From contig JBBELK010001227.1 of NCBI GenBank assembly GCA_037783545.1, positions 95,121 through 159,120 on the forward strand: 64,000 bases of DNA. The letters are read 5' to 3'. The stretch comes from Henricia sp. BOLD:AAB3569. Lineage: Eukaryota; Echinodermata; Asteroidea; Spinulosida; Echinasteridae. Below the pieces are notes generated by a model. That model was not told the origin of the DNA and searched no databases. It saw nothing but the letters and a program-made list of their open reading frames with translations. The stretch's first letter is position 1; each line of letters begins with the position of its first letter. The position numbers and the translations under genes were made by a program. Shown piece after piece: positions 22,288 to 35,060 of this stretch.

Positions 22288-25200
22288 GCGAAAGTCTGTC
22301 AATTTTTTATGACAAGTGCGCAATATAGAGAGTTTAGGGCATGCACAATTTGAAGTTCGTCGGAACATTTTTCGACCTCCAAATTTGCCGACGTTTGGAC
22401 CACACTTTGACCAAATTGCCGAGCCAAACTGCGGTGCGTTAACGACAGTCCGAATGACTGAGCATGCGCACAACTCAGGAGTACCACAAAGAGGTGTGTA
22501 CAGACAGCCACGGTTTGCGTGAGAGCAGTCAGGAAGCCTCAACCCAGTTTTTTCTAAACTTTGAAATTTCTCTGCCATTTCCCGGCGAAAGTCTGTCAAT
22601 TTTTTATGACAAGTGCGCAATATAGAGAGTTTAGGGCATGCAAAATTTGAAGTTCGTCGGAACATTTTTCGACCTCCAAATTTGCCGACGTTTAGACCAC
22701 ACTTTGACCAAATTGCCGAGCCAAACTGCGGTGCGTTAACGACAGTCCGAATGACTGAGCATGCGCACAACTCAGGAGTACCCCAAAGAGGTGTGTACAG
22801 ACAGCCACGGTTTGCGTGAGAGCAGTCAGGAAGCCTCAACCCAGTTTTTTCTAAACTTTGAAATTTCTCTGCCATTTCCCGGCGAAAGTCTGTCAATTTT
22901 TGTATGACAAGTGAGCAATATAGAGAGTTTAGGTCATGCAAAATTTGAAGTTCGTGGGAACATTTTTCGACCTCCAAATTTGCCGACGTTTGGACCACAC
23001 TTTGACCAAATTGCCGAGCCAAACTGCGGTGCGTTAACGACAGTCCGAATGACTGAGCATGCGCACAACTCAGGAGTACCCCAAAGAGGTGTGTACAGAC
23101 AGCCACGGTTTGCGTGAGAGCAGTCAGGAAGCCTCAACCCAGTTTTTTCTAAACTTTGAAATTTCTCTGCCATTTCCCGGCGAAAGTCTGTCAATTTTTT
23201 ATGACAAGTGTGCAATATAGAGAGTTTAGGGCATGCAAAATTTGAAGTTCGTCGGAACATTTTTCGACCTCCAAATTTGCCGACGTTTGGACCACACTTT
23301 GACCAAATTGCCGAGCCAAACTGCGGTGCGTTAACGACAGTCCGAATGACTGAGCATGCGCACAACTCAGGAGTACCCCAAAGAGGTGTGTACAGACAGC
23401 CACGGTTTGCGTGAGAGCAGTCAGGAAGCCTCAACCCAGTTTTTTCTAAACTTTGAAATTTCTCTGCCATTTCCCGGCGAAAGTCTGTCAATTTTTTATG
23501 ACAAGTGCGCAATATAGAGAGTTTAGGGCATGCAAAATTTGAAGTTCGTCGGAACATTTTTCGACCTCCAAATTTGCCGACGTTTGGACCACACTTTGAC
23601 CAAATTGCCGAGCCAAACTGCGGTGCGTTAACGACAGTCCGAATGACTGAGCATGCGCACAACTCAGGAGTACCCCAAAGAGGTGTGTACAGACAGCCAC
23701 GGTTTGCGTGAGAGCAGTCAGGAAGCCTCAACCCAGTTTTTTCTAAACTTTGAAATTTCTCTGTCATTTCCCGGCGAAAGTCTGTCTATTTTTTATGACA
23801 AGTGCGCAATATAGAGAGTTTAGGGCATGCAAAATTTGAAGTTCGTCGGAACATTTTTCGACCTCCAAATTTGCCGACGTTTGGACCACACTTTGACCAA
23901 ATTGCCGAGCCAAACTGCGGTGCGTTAACGACAGTCCGAATGACTGAGCATGCGCACAACTCAGGAGTACCCCAAAGAGGTGTGTACAGACAGCCACGGT
24001 TTGCGTGAGAGCAGTCAGGAAGCCTCAACCCAGTTTTTTCTAAACTTTGAAATTTCTCTGCCATTTCCCGGCGAAAGTCTGTCAATTTTTGTATGACAAG
24101 TGAGCAATATAGAGAGTTTAGGTCATGCAAAATTTGAAGTTCGTGGGAACATTTTTCGACCTCCAAATTTGCCGACGTTTGGACCACACTTTGACCAAAT
24201 TGCCGAGCCAAACTGCGGTGCGTTAACGACAGTCCGAATGACTGAGCATGCGCACAACTCAGGAGTACCCCAAAGAGGTGTGTACAGACAGCCACGGTTT
24301 GCGTGAGAGCAGTCAGGAAGCCTCAACCCAGTTTTTTCTAAACTTTGAAATTTCTCTGCCATTTCCCGGCGAAAGTCTGTCAATTTTGTATGACAAGTGC
24401 GCAATTTAGAGAGTTTAGGGCATGCAAAATTTGAAGTTCGTCGGAACATTTTTCGACCTCCAAATTTGCCGACGTTTGGACCACACTTTGACCAAATTGC
24501 CGAGCCAAACTGCGGTGCGTTAACGACAGTCCGAATGACTGAGCATGCGCACAACTCAGGAGTACCCCAAAGAGGTGTGTACAGACAGCCACGGTTTGCG
24601 TGAGAGCAGTCAGGAAGCCTCAACCCAGTTTTTTCTAAACTTTGAAATTTCTCTGCCATTTCCCGGCGAAAGTCTGTCAATTTTTTATGACAAGTGTGCA
24701 ATATAGAGAGTTTAGGGCATGCAAAATTTGAAGTTCGTCGGAACATTTTTCGACCTCCAAATTTGCCGACGTTTGGACCACACTTTGACCAAATTGCCGA
24801 GCCAAACTGCGGTGCGTTAACGACAGTCCGAATGACTGAGCATGCGCACAGCTCAGGAGTACCCCAAAGAGGTGTGTACAGACAGCCACGGTTTGCGTGA
24901 GAGCAGTCAGGAAGCCTCAACCCAGTTTTTTCTAAACTTTGAAATTTCTCTGCCATTTCCCGGCGAAAGTCTGTCAATTTTTTATGACAAGTGCGCAATA
25001 TAGAGAGTTTAGGGCATGCAAAATTTGAAGTTCGTCGGAACATTTTTCGACCTCCAAATTTGCCGACGTTTGGACCACACTTTGACCAAATTGCCGAGCC
25101 AAACTGCGGTGCGTTAACGACAGTCCGAATGACTGAGCATGCGCACAACTCAGGAGTACCCCAAAGAGGTGTGTACAGACAGCCACGGTTTGCGTGAGAG

Positions 25201-28200
25201 CAGTCAGGAAGCCTCAACCCAGTTTTTTCTAAACTTTGAAATTTCTCTGTCATTTCCCGGCGAAAGTCTGTCTATTTTTTATGACAAGTGCGCAATATAG
25301 AGAGTTTAGGGCATGCAAAATTTGAAGTTCGTCGGAACATTTTTCGACCTCCAAATTTGCCGACGTTTGGACCACACTTTGACCAAATTGCCGAGCCAAA
25401 CTGCGGTGCGTTAACGACAGTCCGAATGACTGAGCATGCGCACAACTCAGGAGTACCCCAAGGAGGTGTGTACAGACAGCCACGGTTTGCGTGAGAGCAG
25501 TCAGGAAGCCTCAACCCAGTTTTTTCGAAACTTTGAAATTTCTCTGCCATTTCCCGGCGAAAGTCTGTCAATTTTTTATGACAAGTGCGCAATATAGAGA
25601 GTTTAGGGCATGCAAAATTTGAAGTTCGTCGGAACATTTTTCGACCTCCAAATTTGCCGACGTTTGGACCACGCTTTGACCAAATTGCCGAGCCAAACTG
25701 CGGTGCGTTAACGACAGTCCGAATGACTGAGCATGCGCACAACTCAGGTGTACCCCAAAGAGGTGTGTACAGACAGCCACGGTTTGCGTGAGAGCAGTCA
25801 GGAAGCCTCAACCCAGTTTTTTCTAAACTTTGAAATTTCTCTGCCATTTCCCGGCGAAAGTCTGTCAATTTTTTATGACAAGTGCGCAATATAGAGAGTT
25901 TAGGGCATGCAAAATTTGAAGTTCGTCGGAACATTTTTCGACCTCCAAATTTGCCGACGTTTGGACCACACTTTGACCAAATTGCCGAGCCAAACTGCGG
26001 TGCGTTAACGACAGTCCGAATGACTGAGCATGCGCACAACTCAGGAGTACCCCAAAGAGGTGTGTACAGACAGCCACGGTTTGCGTGAGAGCAGTCAGGA
26101 AGCCTCAACCCAGTTTTTTCTAAACTTTGAAATTTCTCTGCCATTTCCCGGCGAAAGTCTGTCAATTTTTTATGACAAGTGCGCAATATAGAGAGTTTAG
26201 GGCATGCAAAATTTGAAGTTCGTCGGAACATTTTTCGACCTCCAAATTTGCCGACGTTTGGACCACACTTTGACCAAATTGCCGAGCCAAACTGCGGTGC
26301 GTTAACGACAGTCCGAATGACTGAGCATGCGCACAACTCAGGAGTACCCCAAAGAGGTGTGTACAGACAGCCACGGTTTGCGTGAGAGCAGTCAGGAAGC
26401 CTCAACCCAGTTTTTTCTAAACTTTGAAATTTCTCTGTCATTTCCTGGCGAAAGTCTGTCAATTTTTTATGACAAGTGCGCAATATAGAGAGTTTAGGGC
26501 ATGCAAAATTTGAAGTTCGTCGGAACATTTTTCGACCTCCAAATTTGCCGACGTTTGGACCACACTTTGACCAAATTGCCGAGCCAAACTGCGGTGCGTT
26601 AACGACAGTCCGAATGACTGAGCATGCGCACAACTCAGGAGTACCCCAAAGAGGTGTGTACAGACAGCCACGGTTTGCGTGAGAGCAGTCAGGAAGCCTC
26701 AACCCAGTTTTTTCTAAACTTTGAAATTTCTCTGCCATTTCCCGGCGAAAGTCTGTCAATTTTTTATGACAAGTGCGCAATATAGAGAGTTTAGGGCATG
26801 CAAAATTTGAAGTTCGTCGGAACATTTTTCGACCTCCAAATTTGCCGACGTTTGGACCACACTTTGACCAAATTGCCGAGCCAAACTGCGGTGCGTTAAC
26901 GACAGTCCGAATGACTGAGCATGCGCACAACTCAGGAGTACCCCAAAGAGGTGTGTACAGACAGCCACGGTTTGCGTGAGAGCAGTCAGGAAGCCTCAAC
27001 CCAGTTTTTTCTAAACTTTGAAATTTCTCTGTCATTTCCCGGCGAAAGTCTGTCAATTTTTTATGACAAGTGCGCAATATAGAGAGTTTAGGGCATGCAA
27101 AATTTGAAGTTCGTCGGAACATTTTTCGACCTCCAAATTTGCCGACGTTTGGACCACACTTTGACCAAATTGCCGAGCCAAACTGCGGTGCGTTAACGAC
27201 AGTCCGAATGACTGAGCATGCGCACAACTCAGGAGTACCCCAAAGAGGTGTGTACAGACAGCCACGGTTTGCGTGAGAGCAGTCAGGAAGCCTCAACCCA
27301 GTTTTTTCTAAACTTTGAAATTTCTCTGCCATTTCCCGGCGAAAGTCTGTCAATTTTTTATGACAAGTGCGCAATATAGAGAGTTTAGGGCATGCAAAAT
27401 TTGAAGTTCGTCGGAACATTTTTCGACCTCCAAATTTGCCGACGTTTGGACCACGCTTTGACCAAATTGCCGAGCCAAACTGCGGTGCGTTAACGACAGT
27501 CCGAATGACTGAGCATGCGCACAACTCAGGAGTACCCCAAAGAGGTGTGTACAGACAGCCACGGTTTGCGTGAGAGCAGTCAGGAAGCCTCAACCCAGTT
27601 TTTTCTAAACTTTGAAATTTCTCTGCCATTTCCCGGCGAAAGTCTGTCAATTTTTTATGACAAGTGCGCAATATAGAGAGTTTAGGGCATGCAAAATTTG
27701 AAGTTCGTCGGAACATTTTTCGACCTCCAAATTTGCCGACGTTTGGACCACACTTTGACCAAATTGCCGAGCCAAACTGCGGTGCGTTAACGACAGTCCG
27801 AATGACTGAGCATGCGCACAACTCAGGAGTACCCCAAAGAGGTGTGTACAGACAGCCACGGTTTGCGTGAGAGCAGTCAGGAAGCCTCAACCCAGTTTTT
27901 TCTAAACTTTGAAATTTCTCTGCCATTTCCCGGCGAAAGTCTGTCAATTTTTTATGACAAGTGCGCAATATAGAGATTTTAGGGCATGCAAAATTTGAAG
28001 TTCGTCGGAACATTTTTCGACCTCCAAATTTGCCGACGTTTGGACCACACTTTGACCAAATTGCCGAGCCAAACTGCGGTGCGTTAACGACAGTCCGAAT
28101 GACTGAGCATGCGCACAACTCAGGAGTACCCCAAAGAGGTGTGTACAGACAGCCACGGTTTGCGTGAGAGCAGTCAGGAAGCCTCAACCCAGTTTTTTCT

Positions 28201-31200
28201 AAACTTTGAAATTTCTCTGCCATTTCCTGGCGAAAGTCTGTCAATTTTTTATGACAAGTGCGCAATATAGATAGTTTAGGGCATGCAAAATTTGAAGTTC
28301 GTCGGAACATTTTTCGACCTCCAAATTTGCCGACGTTTGGACCACACTTTGACTAAATTGCCGAGCCAAACTGCGGTGCGTTAACGACAGTCCGAATGAC
28401 TGAGCATGCGCACAACTCAGGAGTACCCCAAAGAGGTGTGTACAGACAGCCACGGTTTGCGTGAGAGCAGTCAGGAAGCCTCAACCCAGTTTTTTCTAAA
28501 CTTTGAAATTTCTCTGCCATTTCCCTGCGAAAGTCTGTCAATTTTGTATGACAAGTGCGCAATTTAGAGAGTTTAGGGCATGCAAAATTTGAAGTTCGTC
28601 GGAACATTTTTCGACCTCCAAATTTGCCGACGTTTGGACCACACTTTGACCAAATTGCCGAGCCAAACTGCGGTGCGTTAACGACAGTCCGAATGACTGA
28701 GCATGCGCACAACTCAGGAGTACCCCAAAGAGGTGTGTACAGACAGCCACGGTTTGCGTGAGAGCAGTCAGGAAGCCTCAACCCAGTTTTTTCTAAACTT
28801 TGAAATTTCTCTGCCATTTCCCGGCGAAAGTCTGTCAATTTTTTATGACAAGTGTGCAATATAGAGAGTTTAGGGCATGCAAAATTTGAAGTTCGTCGGA
28901 ACATTTTTCGACCTCCAAATTTGCCGACGTTTGGACCACACTTTGACCAAATTGCCGAGCCAAACTGCGGTGCGTTAACGACAGTCCGAATGACTGAGCA
29001 TGCGCACAACTCAGGAGTACCCCAAAGAGGTGTGTACAGACAGCCACGGTTTGCGTGAGAGCAGTCAGGAAGCCTAAACCCAGTTTTTTCTAAACTTTGA
29101 AATTTCTCTGCCATTTCCCGGCGAAAAGCTGTCAATTTTGTATGACAAGTGCGCAATATAGAGAGTTTAGGGCATGCAAAATTTGAAGTTCGTCGGAACA
29201 TTTTTCGACCTCCAAATTTGCCGACGTTTGGACCACACTTTGACCAAATTGCCGAGCCAAACTGCGGTGCGTTAACGACAGTCCGAATGACTGAGCATGC
29301 GCACAACTCAGGAGTACCCCAAAGAGGTGTGTACAGACAGCCACGGTTTGCGTGAGAGCAGTCAGGAAGCCTCAACCCAGTTTTTTCTAAACTTTGAAAT
29401 TTCTCTGCCATTTCCCGGCGAAAGTCTGTCAATTTTTTATGACAAGTGCGCAATACAGAGAGTTTAGGGCATGTAAAATTTGAAGTTCGTCGGAACATTT
29501 TTCGACCTCCAAATTTGCCGACGTTTGGACCACACTTTGACCAAATTGCCGAGCCAAACTGCGGTGCGTTAACGACAGTCCGAATGACTGAGCATGCGCA
29601 CAACTCAGGAGTACCCCAAAGAGGTGTGTACAGACAGCCACGGTTTGCGTGAGAGCAGTCAGGAAGCCTCAACCCAGTTTTTTCTAAACTTTGAAATTTC
29701 TCTGCCATTTCCCGGCGAAAGTCTGTCAATTTTTTATGACAAGTGTGCAATATAGAGAGTTTAGGGCATGCAAAATTTGAAGTTCGTCGGAACATTTTTC
29801 GACCTCCAAATTTGCCGACGTTTGGACCACACTTTGACCAAATTGCCGAGCCAAACTGCGGTGCGTTAACGACAGTCCGAATGACTGAGCATGCGCACAA
29901 CTCAGGAGTACCCCAAAGAGGTGTGTACAGACAGCCACGGTTTGCGTGAGAGCAGTCAGGAAGCCTAAACCCAGTTTTTTCTAAACTTTGAAATTTCTCT
30001 GCCATTTCCCGGCGAAAGTCTGTCAATTTTGTATGACAAGTGCGCAATATAGAGAGTTTAGGGCATGCAAAATTTGAAGTTCGTCGGAACATTTTTCGAC
30101 CTCCAAATTTGCCGACGTTTGGACCACACTTTGACCAAATTGCCGAGCCAAACTGCGGTGCGTTAACGACAGTCCGAATGACTGAGCATGCGCACAACTC
30201 AGGAGTACCCCAAAGAGGTGTGTACAGACAGCCACGGTTTGCGTGAGAGCAGTCAGGAAGCCTCAACCCAGTTTTTTCTAAACTTTGAAATTTCTCTGCC
30301 ATTTCCCGGCGAAAGTCTGTCAATTTTTTATGACAAGTGTGCAATATAGAGAGTTTAGGGCATGCAAAATTTGAAGTTCGTCGGAACATTTTTCGACCTC
30401 CAAATTTGCCGACGTTTGGACCACACTTTGACCAAATTGCCGAGCCAAACTGCGGTGCGTTAACGACAGTCCGAATGACTGAGCATGCGCACAACTCAGG
30501 AGTACCCCAAAGAGGTGTGTACAGACAGCCACGGTTTGCGTGAGAGCAGTCAGGAAGCCTAAACCCAGTTTTTTCTAAACTTTGAAATTTCTCTGCCATT
30601 TCCCGGCGAAAGTCTGTCAATTTTGTATGACAAGTGCGCAATATAGAGAGTTTAGGGCATGCAAAATTTGAAGTTCGTCGGAACATTTTTCGACCTCCAA
30701 ATTTGCCGACGTTTGGACCACACTTTGACCAAATTGCCGAGCCAAACTGCGGTGCGTTAACGACAGTCCGAATGACTGAGCATGCGCACAACTCAGGAGT
30801 ACCCCAAAGAGGTGTGTACAGACAGCCACGGTTTGCGTGAGAGCAGTCAGGAAGCCTCAACCCAGTTTTTTCTAAACTTTGAAATTTCTCTGCCATTTCC
30901 CGGCGAAAGTCTGTCAATTTTTTATGACAAGTGCGCAATACAGAGAGTTTAGGGCATGTACAATTTGAAGTTCGTCGGAACATTTTTCGACCTCCAAATT
31001 TGCCGACGTTTGGACCACACTTTGACCAAATTGCCGAGCCAAACTGCGGTGCGTTAACGACAGTCCGAATGACTGAGCATGCGCACAACTCAGGAGTACC
31101 CCAAAGAGGTGTGTACAGACAGCCACGGTTTGCGTGAGAGCAGTCAGGAAGCCTCAACCCAGTTTTTTCTAAACTTTGAAATTTCTCTGCCATTTCCCGG

Positions 31201-31496
31201 CGAAAGTCTGTCAATTTTTTATGACAAGTGTGCAATATAGAGAGTTTAGGGCATGCAAAATTTGAAGTTCGTCGGAACATTTTTCGACCTCCAAATTTGC
31301 CGACGTTTGGACCACACTTTGACCAAATTGCCGAGCCAAACTGCGGTGCGTTAACGACAGTCCGAATGACTGAGCATGCGCACAATTCAGGAGTACCCCA
31401 AAGAGGTGTGTACAGACAGCCACGGTTTGCGTGAGAGCAGTCAGGAAGCCTAAACCCAGTTTTTTCTAAACTTTGAAATTTCTCTGCCATTTCCCG
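22288..31496. repeat. 9.2-kb (31-unit) tandem duplication, copy 2
   Basis: This is a direct repeat of 13080-22287 with the same order of 31 units. The copy junction lies between gcctaaaccc at about 22240 and the first T tract of the next unit near 22306. The right end lies between gcctaaaccc at about 31449 and the ttttgtatg at about 31513, where copy 1 has ttttttatg. A homopolymer T is present here and absent in copy 1. Near-identity over 9.2 kb implies a very recent unequal exchange, or an assembly duplication. Confidence 0.95.
28824..31199. repeat. Eight-unit HOR C-Q-T-C-Q-C-Q-T' (2,376 bp), second occurrence
   Basis: This is the copy of 19616-21990 carried by duplication copy 2, with the full 8 x 297 bp length. 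Two further HOR periods follow directly from 31200, so the HOR predates the 9.2-kb duplication or was extended after it. Confidence 0.92.
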
Positions 31497-33575
31497 GCGA
31501 AAGTCTGTCAATTTTGTATGACAAGTGCGCAATATAGAGAGTTTAGGGCATGCAAAATTTGAAGTTCGTCGGAACATTTTTCGACCTCCAAATTTGCCGA
31601 CGTTTGGACCACACTTTGACCAAATTGCCGAGCCAAACTGCGGTGCGTTAACGACAGTCCGAATGACTGAGCATGCGCACAACTCAGGAGTACCCCAAAG
31701 AGGTGTGTACAGACAGCCACGGTTTGCGTGAGAGCAGTCAGGAAGCCTCAACCCAGTTTTTTCTAAACTTTGAAATTTCTCTGCCATTTCCCGGCGAAAG
31801 TCTGTCAATTTTTTATGACAAGTGCGCAATACAGAGAGTTTAGGGCATGTAAAATTTGAAGTTCGTCGGAACATTTTTCGACCTCCAAATTTGCCGACGT
31901 TTGGACCACACTTTGACCAAATTGCCGAGCCAAACTGCGGTGCGTTAACGACAGTCCGAATGACTGAGCATGCGCACAACTCAGGAGTACCCCAAAGAGG
32001 TGTGTACAGACAGCCACGGTTTGCGTGAGAGCAGTCAGGAAGCCTCAACCCAGTTTTTTCTAAACTTTGAAATTTCTCTGCCATTTCCCGGCGAAAGTCT
32101 GTCAATTTTTTATGACAAGTGTGCAATATAGAGAGTTTAGGGCATGCAAAATTTGAAGTTCGTCGGAACATTTTTCGACCTCCAAATTTGCCGACGTTTG
32201 GACCACACTTTGACCAAATTGCCGAGCCAAACTGCGGTGCGTTAACGACAGTCCGAATGACTGAGCATGCGCACAACTCAGGAGTACCCCAAAGAGGTGT
32301 GTACAGACAGCCACGGTTTGCGTGAGAGCAGTCAGGAAGCCTAAACCCAGTTTTTTCTAAACTTTGAAATTTCTCTGCCATTTCCCGGCGAAAGTCTGTC
32401 AATTTTGTATGACAAGTGCGCAATATAGAGAGTTTAGGGCATGCAAAATTTGAAGTTCGTCGGAACATTTTTCGACCTCCAAATTTGCCGACGTTTGGAC
32501 CACACTTTGACCAAATTGCCGAGCCAAACTGCGGTGCGTTAACGACAGTCCGAATGACTGAGCATGCGCACAACTCAGGAGTACCCCAAAGAGGTGTGTA
32601 CAGACAGCCACGGTTTGCGTGAGAGCAGTCAGGAAGCCTCAACCCAGTTTTTTCTAAACTTTGAAATTTCTCTGCCATTTCCCGGCGAAAGTCTGTCAAT
32701 TTTTTATGACAAGTGCGCAATATAGAGAGTTTAGGGCATGCAAAATTTGAAGTTCGTCGGAACATTTTTCGACCTCCAAATTTGCCGACGTTTGGACCAC
32801 ACTTTGACCAAATTGCCGAGCCAAACTGCGGTGCGTTAACGACAGTCCGAATGACTGAGCATGCGCACAACTCAGGAGTACCCCAAAGAGGTGTGTACAG
32901 ACAGCCACGGTTTGCGTGAGAGCAGTCAGGAAGCCTAAACCCAGTTTTTTCTAAACTTTGAAATTTCTCTGCCATTTCCCGGCGAAAGTCTGTCAATTTT
33001 GTATGACAAGTGCGCAATATAGAGAGTTTAGGGCATGCAAAATTTGAAGTTCGTCGGAACATTTTTCGACCTCCAAATTTGCCGACGTTTGGACCACACT
33101 TTGACCAAATTGCCGAGCCAAACTGCGGTGCGTTAACGACAGTCCGAATGACTGAGCATGCGCACAACTCAGGAGTACCCCAAAGAGGTGTGTACAGACA
33201 GCCACGGTTTGCGTGAGAGCAGTCAGGAAGCCTCAACCCAGTTTTTTCTAAACTTTGAAATTTCTCTGCCATTTCCCGGCGAAAGTCTGTCAATTTTTTA
33301 TGACAAGTGCGCAATACAGAGAGTTTAGGGCATGTACAATTTGAAGTTCGTCGGAACATTTTTCGACCTCCAAATTTGCCGACGTTTGGACCACACTTTG
33401 ACCAAATTGCCGAGCCAAACTGCGGTGCGTTAACGACAGTCCGAATGACTGAGCATGCGCACAACTCAGGAGTACCCCAAAGAGGTGTGTACAGACAGCC
33501 ACGGTTTGCGTGAGAGCAGTCAGGAAGCCTCAACCCAGTTTTTTCTAAACTTTGAAATTTCTCTGCCATTTCCCG
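31200..33575. repeat. Eight-unit HOR C'-Q-T-C-Q-P(O)-Q-T', third occurrence
   Basis: Offset from the previous period is exactly 2,376 bp. The first unit is C' (cacaattcagg). The sixth unit, starting 32685, carries gcctaaaccc but has gtgcgcaat in place of gtgtgcaat. It therefore looks like a recombinant between C and P. Confidence 0.92.
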
Positions 33576-35060
33576 GCGAAAGTCTGTCAATTTTTTATGA
33601 CAAGTGTGCAATATAGAGAGTTTAGGGCATGCAAAATTTGAAGTTCGTCGGAACATTTTTCGACCTCCAAATTTGCCGACGTTTGGACCACACTTTGACC
33701 AAATTGCCGAGCCAAACTGCGGTGCGTTAACGACAGTCCGAATGACTGAGCATGCGCACAATTCAGGAGTACCCCAAAGAGGTGTGTACAGACAGCCACG
33801 GTTTGTGTGAGAGCAGTCAGGAAGCCTAAACCCAGTTTTTTCTAAACTTTGAAATTTCTCTGCCATTTCCCGGCGAAAGTCTGTCAATTTTGTATGACAA
33901 GTGCGCAATATAGAGAGTTTAGGGCATGCAAAATTTGAAGTTCGTCGGAACATTTTTCGACCTCCAAATTTGCCGACGTTTGGACCACACTTTGACCAAA
34001 TTGCCGAGCCAAACTGCGGTGCGTTAACGACAGTCCGAATGACTGAGCATGCGCACAACTCAGGAGTACCCCAAAGAGGTGTGTACAGACAGCCACGGTT
34101 TGCGTGAGAGCAGTCAGGAAGCCTCAACCCAGTTTTTTCTAAACTTTGAAATTTCTCTGCCATTTCCCGGCGAAAGTCTGTCAATTTTTTATGACAAGTG
34201 CGCAATACAGAGAGTTTAGGGCATGTAAAATTTGAAGTTCGTCGGAACATTTTTCGACCTCCAAATTTGCCGACGTTTGGACCACACTTTGACCAAATTG
34301 CCGAGCCAAACTGCGGTGCGTTAACGACAGTCCGAATGACTGAGCATGCGCACAACTCAGGAGTACCCCAAAGAGGTGTGTACAGACAGCCACGGTTTGC
34401 GTGAGAGCAGTCAGGAAGCCTCAACCCAGTTTTTTCTAAACTTTGAAATTTCTCTGCCATTTCCCGGCGAAAGTCTGTCAATTTTTTATGACAAGTGTGC
34501 AATATAGAGAGTTTAGGGCATGCAAAATTTGAAGTTCGTCGGAACATTTTTCGACCTCCAAATTTGCCGACGTTTGGACCACACTTTGACCAAATTGCCG
34601 AGCCAAACTGCGGTGCGTTAACGACAGTCCGAATGACTGAGCATGCGCACAACTCAGGAGTACCCCAAAGAGGTGTGTACAGACAGCCACGGTTTGCGTG
34701 AGAGCAGTCAGGAAGCCTAAACCCAGTTTTTTCTAAACTTTGAAATTTCTCTGCCATTTCCCGGCGAAAGTCTGTCAATTTTGTATGACAAGTGCGCAAT
34801 ATAGAGAGTTTAGGGCATGCAAAATTTGAAGTTCGTCGGAACATTTTTCGACCTCCAAATTTGCCGACGTTTGGACCACACTTTGACCAAATTGCCGAGC
34901 CAAACTGCGGTGCGTTAACGACAGTCCGAATGACTGAGCATGCGCACAACTCAGGAGTACCCCAAAGAGGTGTGTACAGACAGCCACGGTTTGCGTGAGA
35001 GCAGTCAGGAAGCCTCAACCCAGTTTTTTCTAAACTTTGAAATTTCTCTGCCATTTCCCG
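33576..35060. repeat. Eight-unit HOR, partial fourth occurrence (five units)
   Basis: The order C'-Q-T-C-Q matches the first five units of the preceding period, then P units take over. The C' unit has a private gtttgtgtg at about 33806. Confidence 0.9.

Noticed and set aside
13080..31496. Transposon or LTR element as the cause of the 9.2-kb repeat
   Set aside because: The repeated segment is satellite throughout, with no terminal repeats, target-site duplication or coding region. Unequal exchange within the array explains it.
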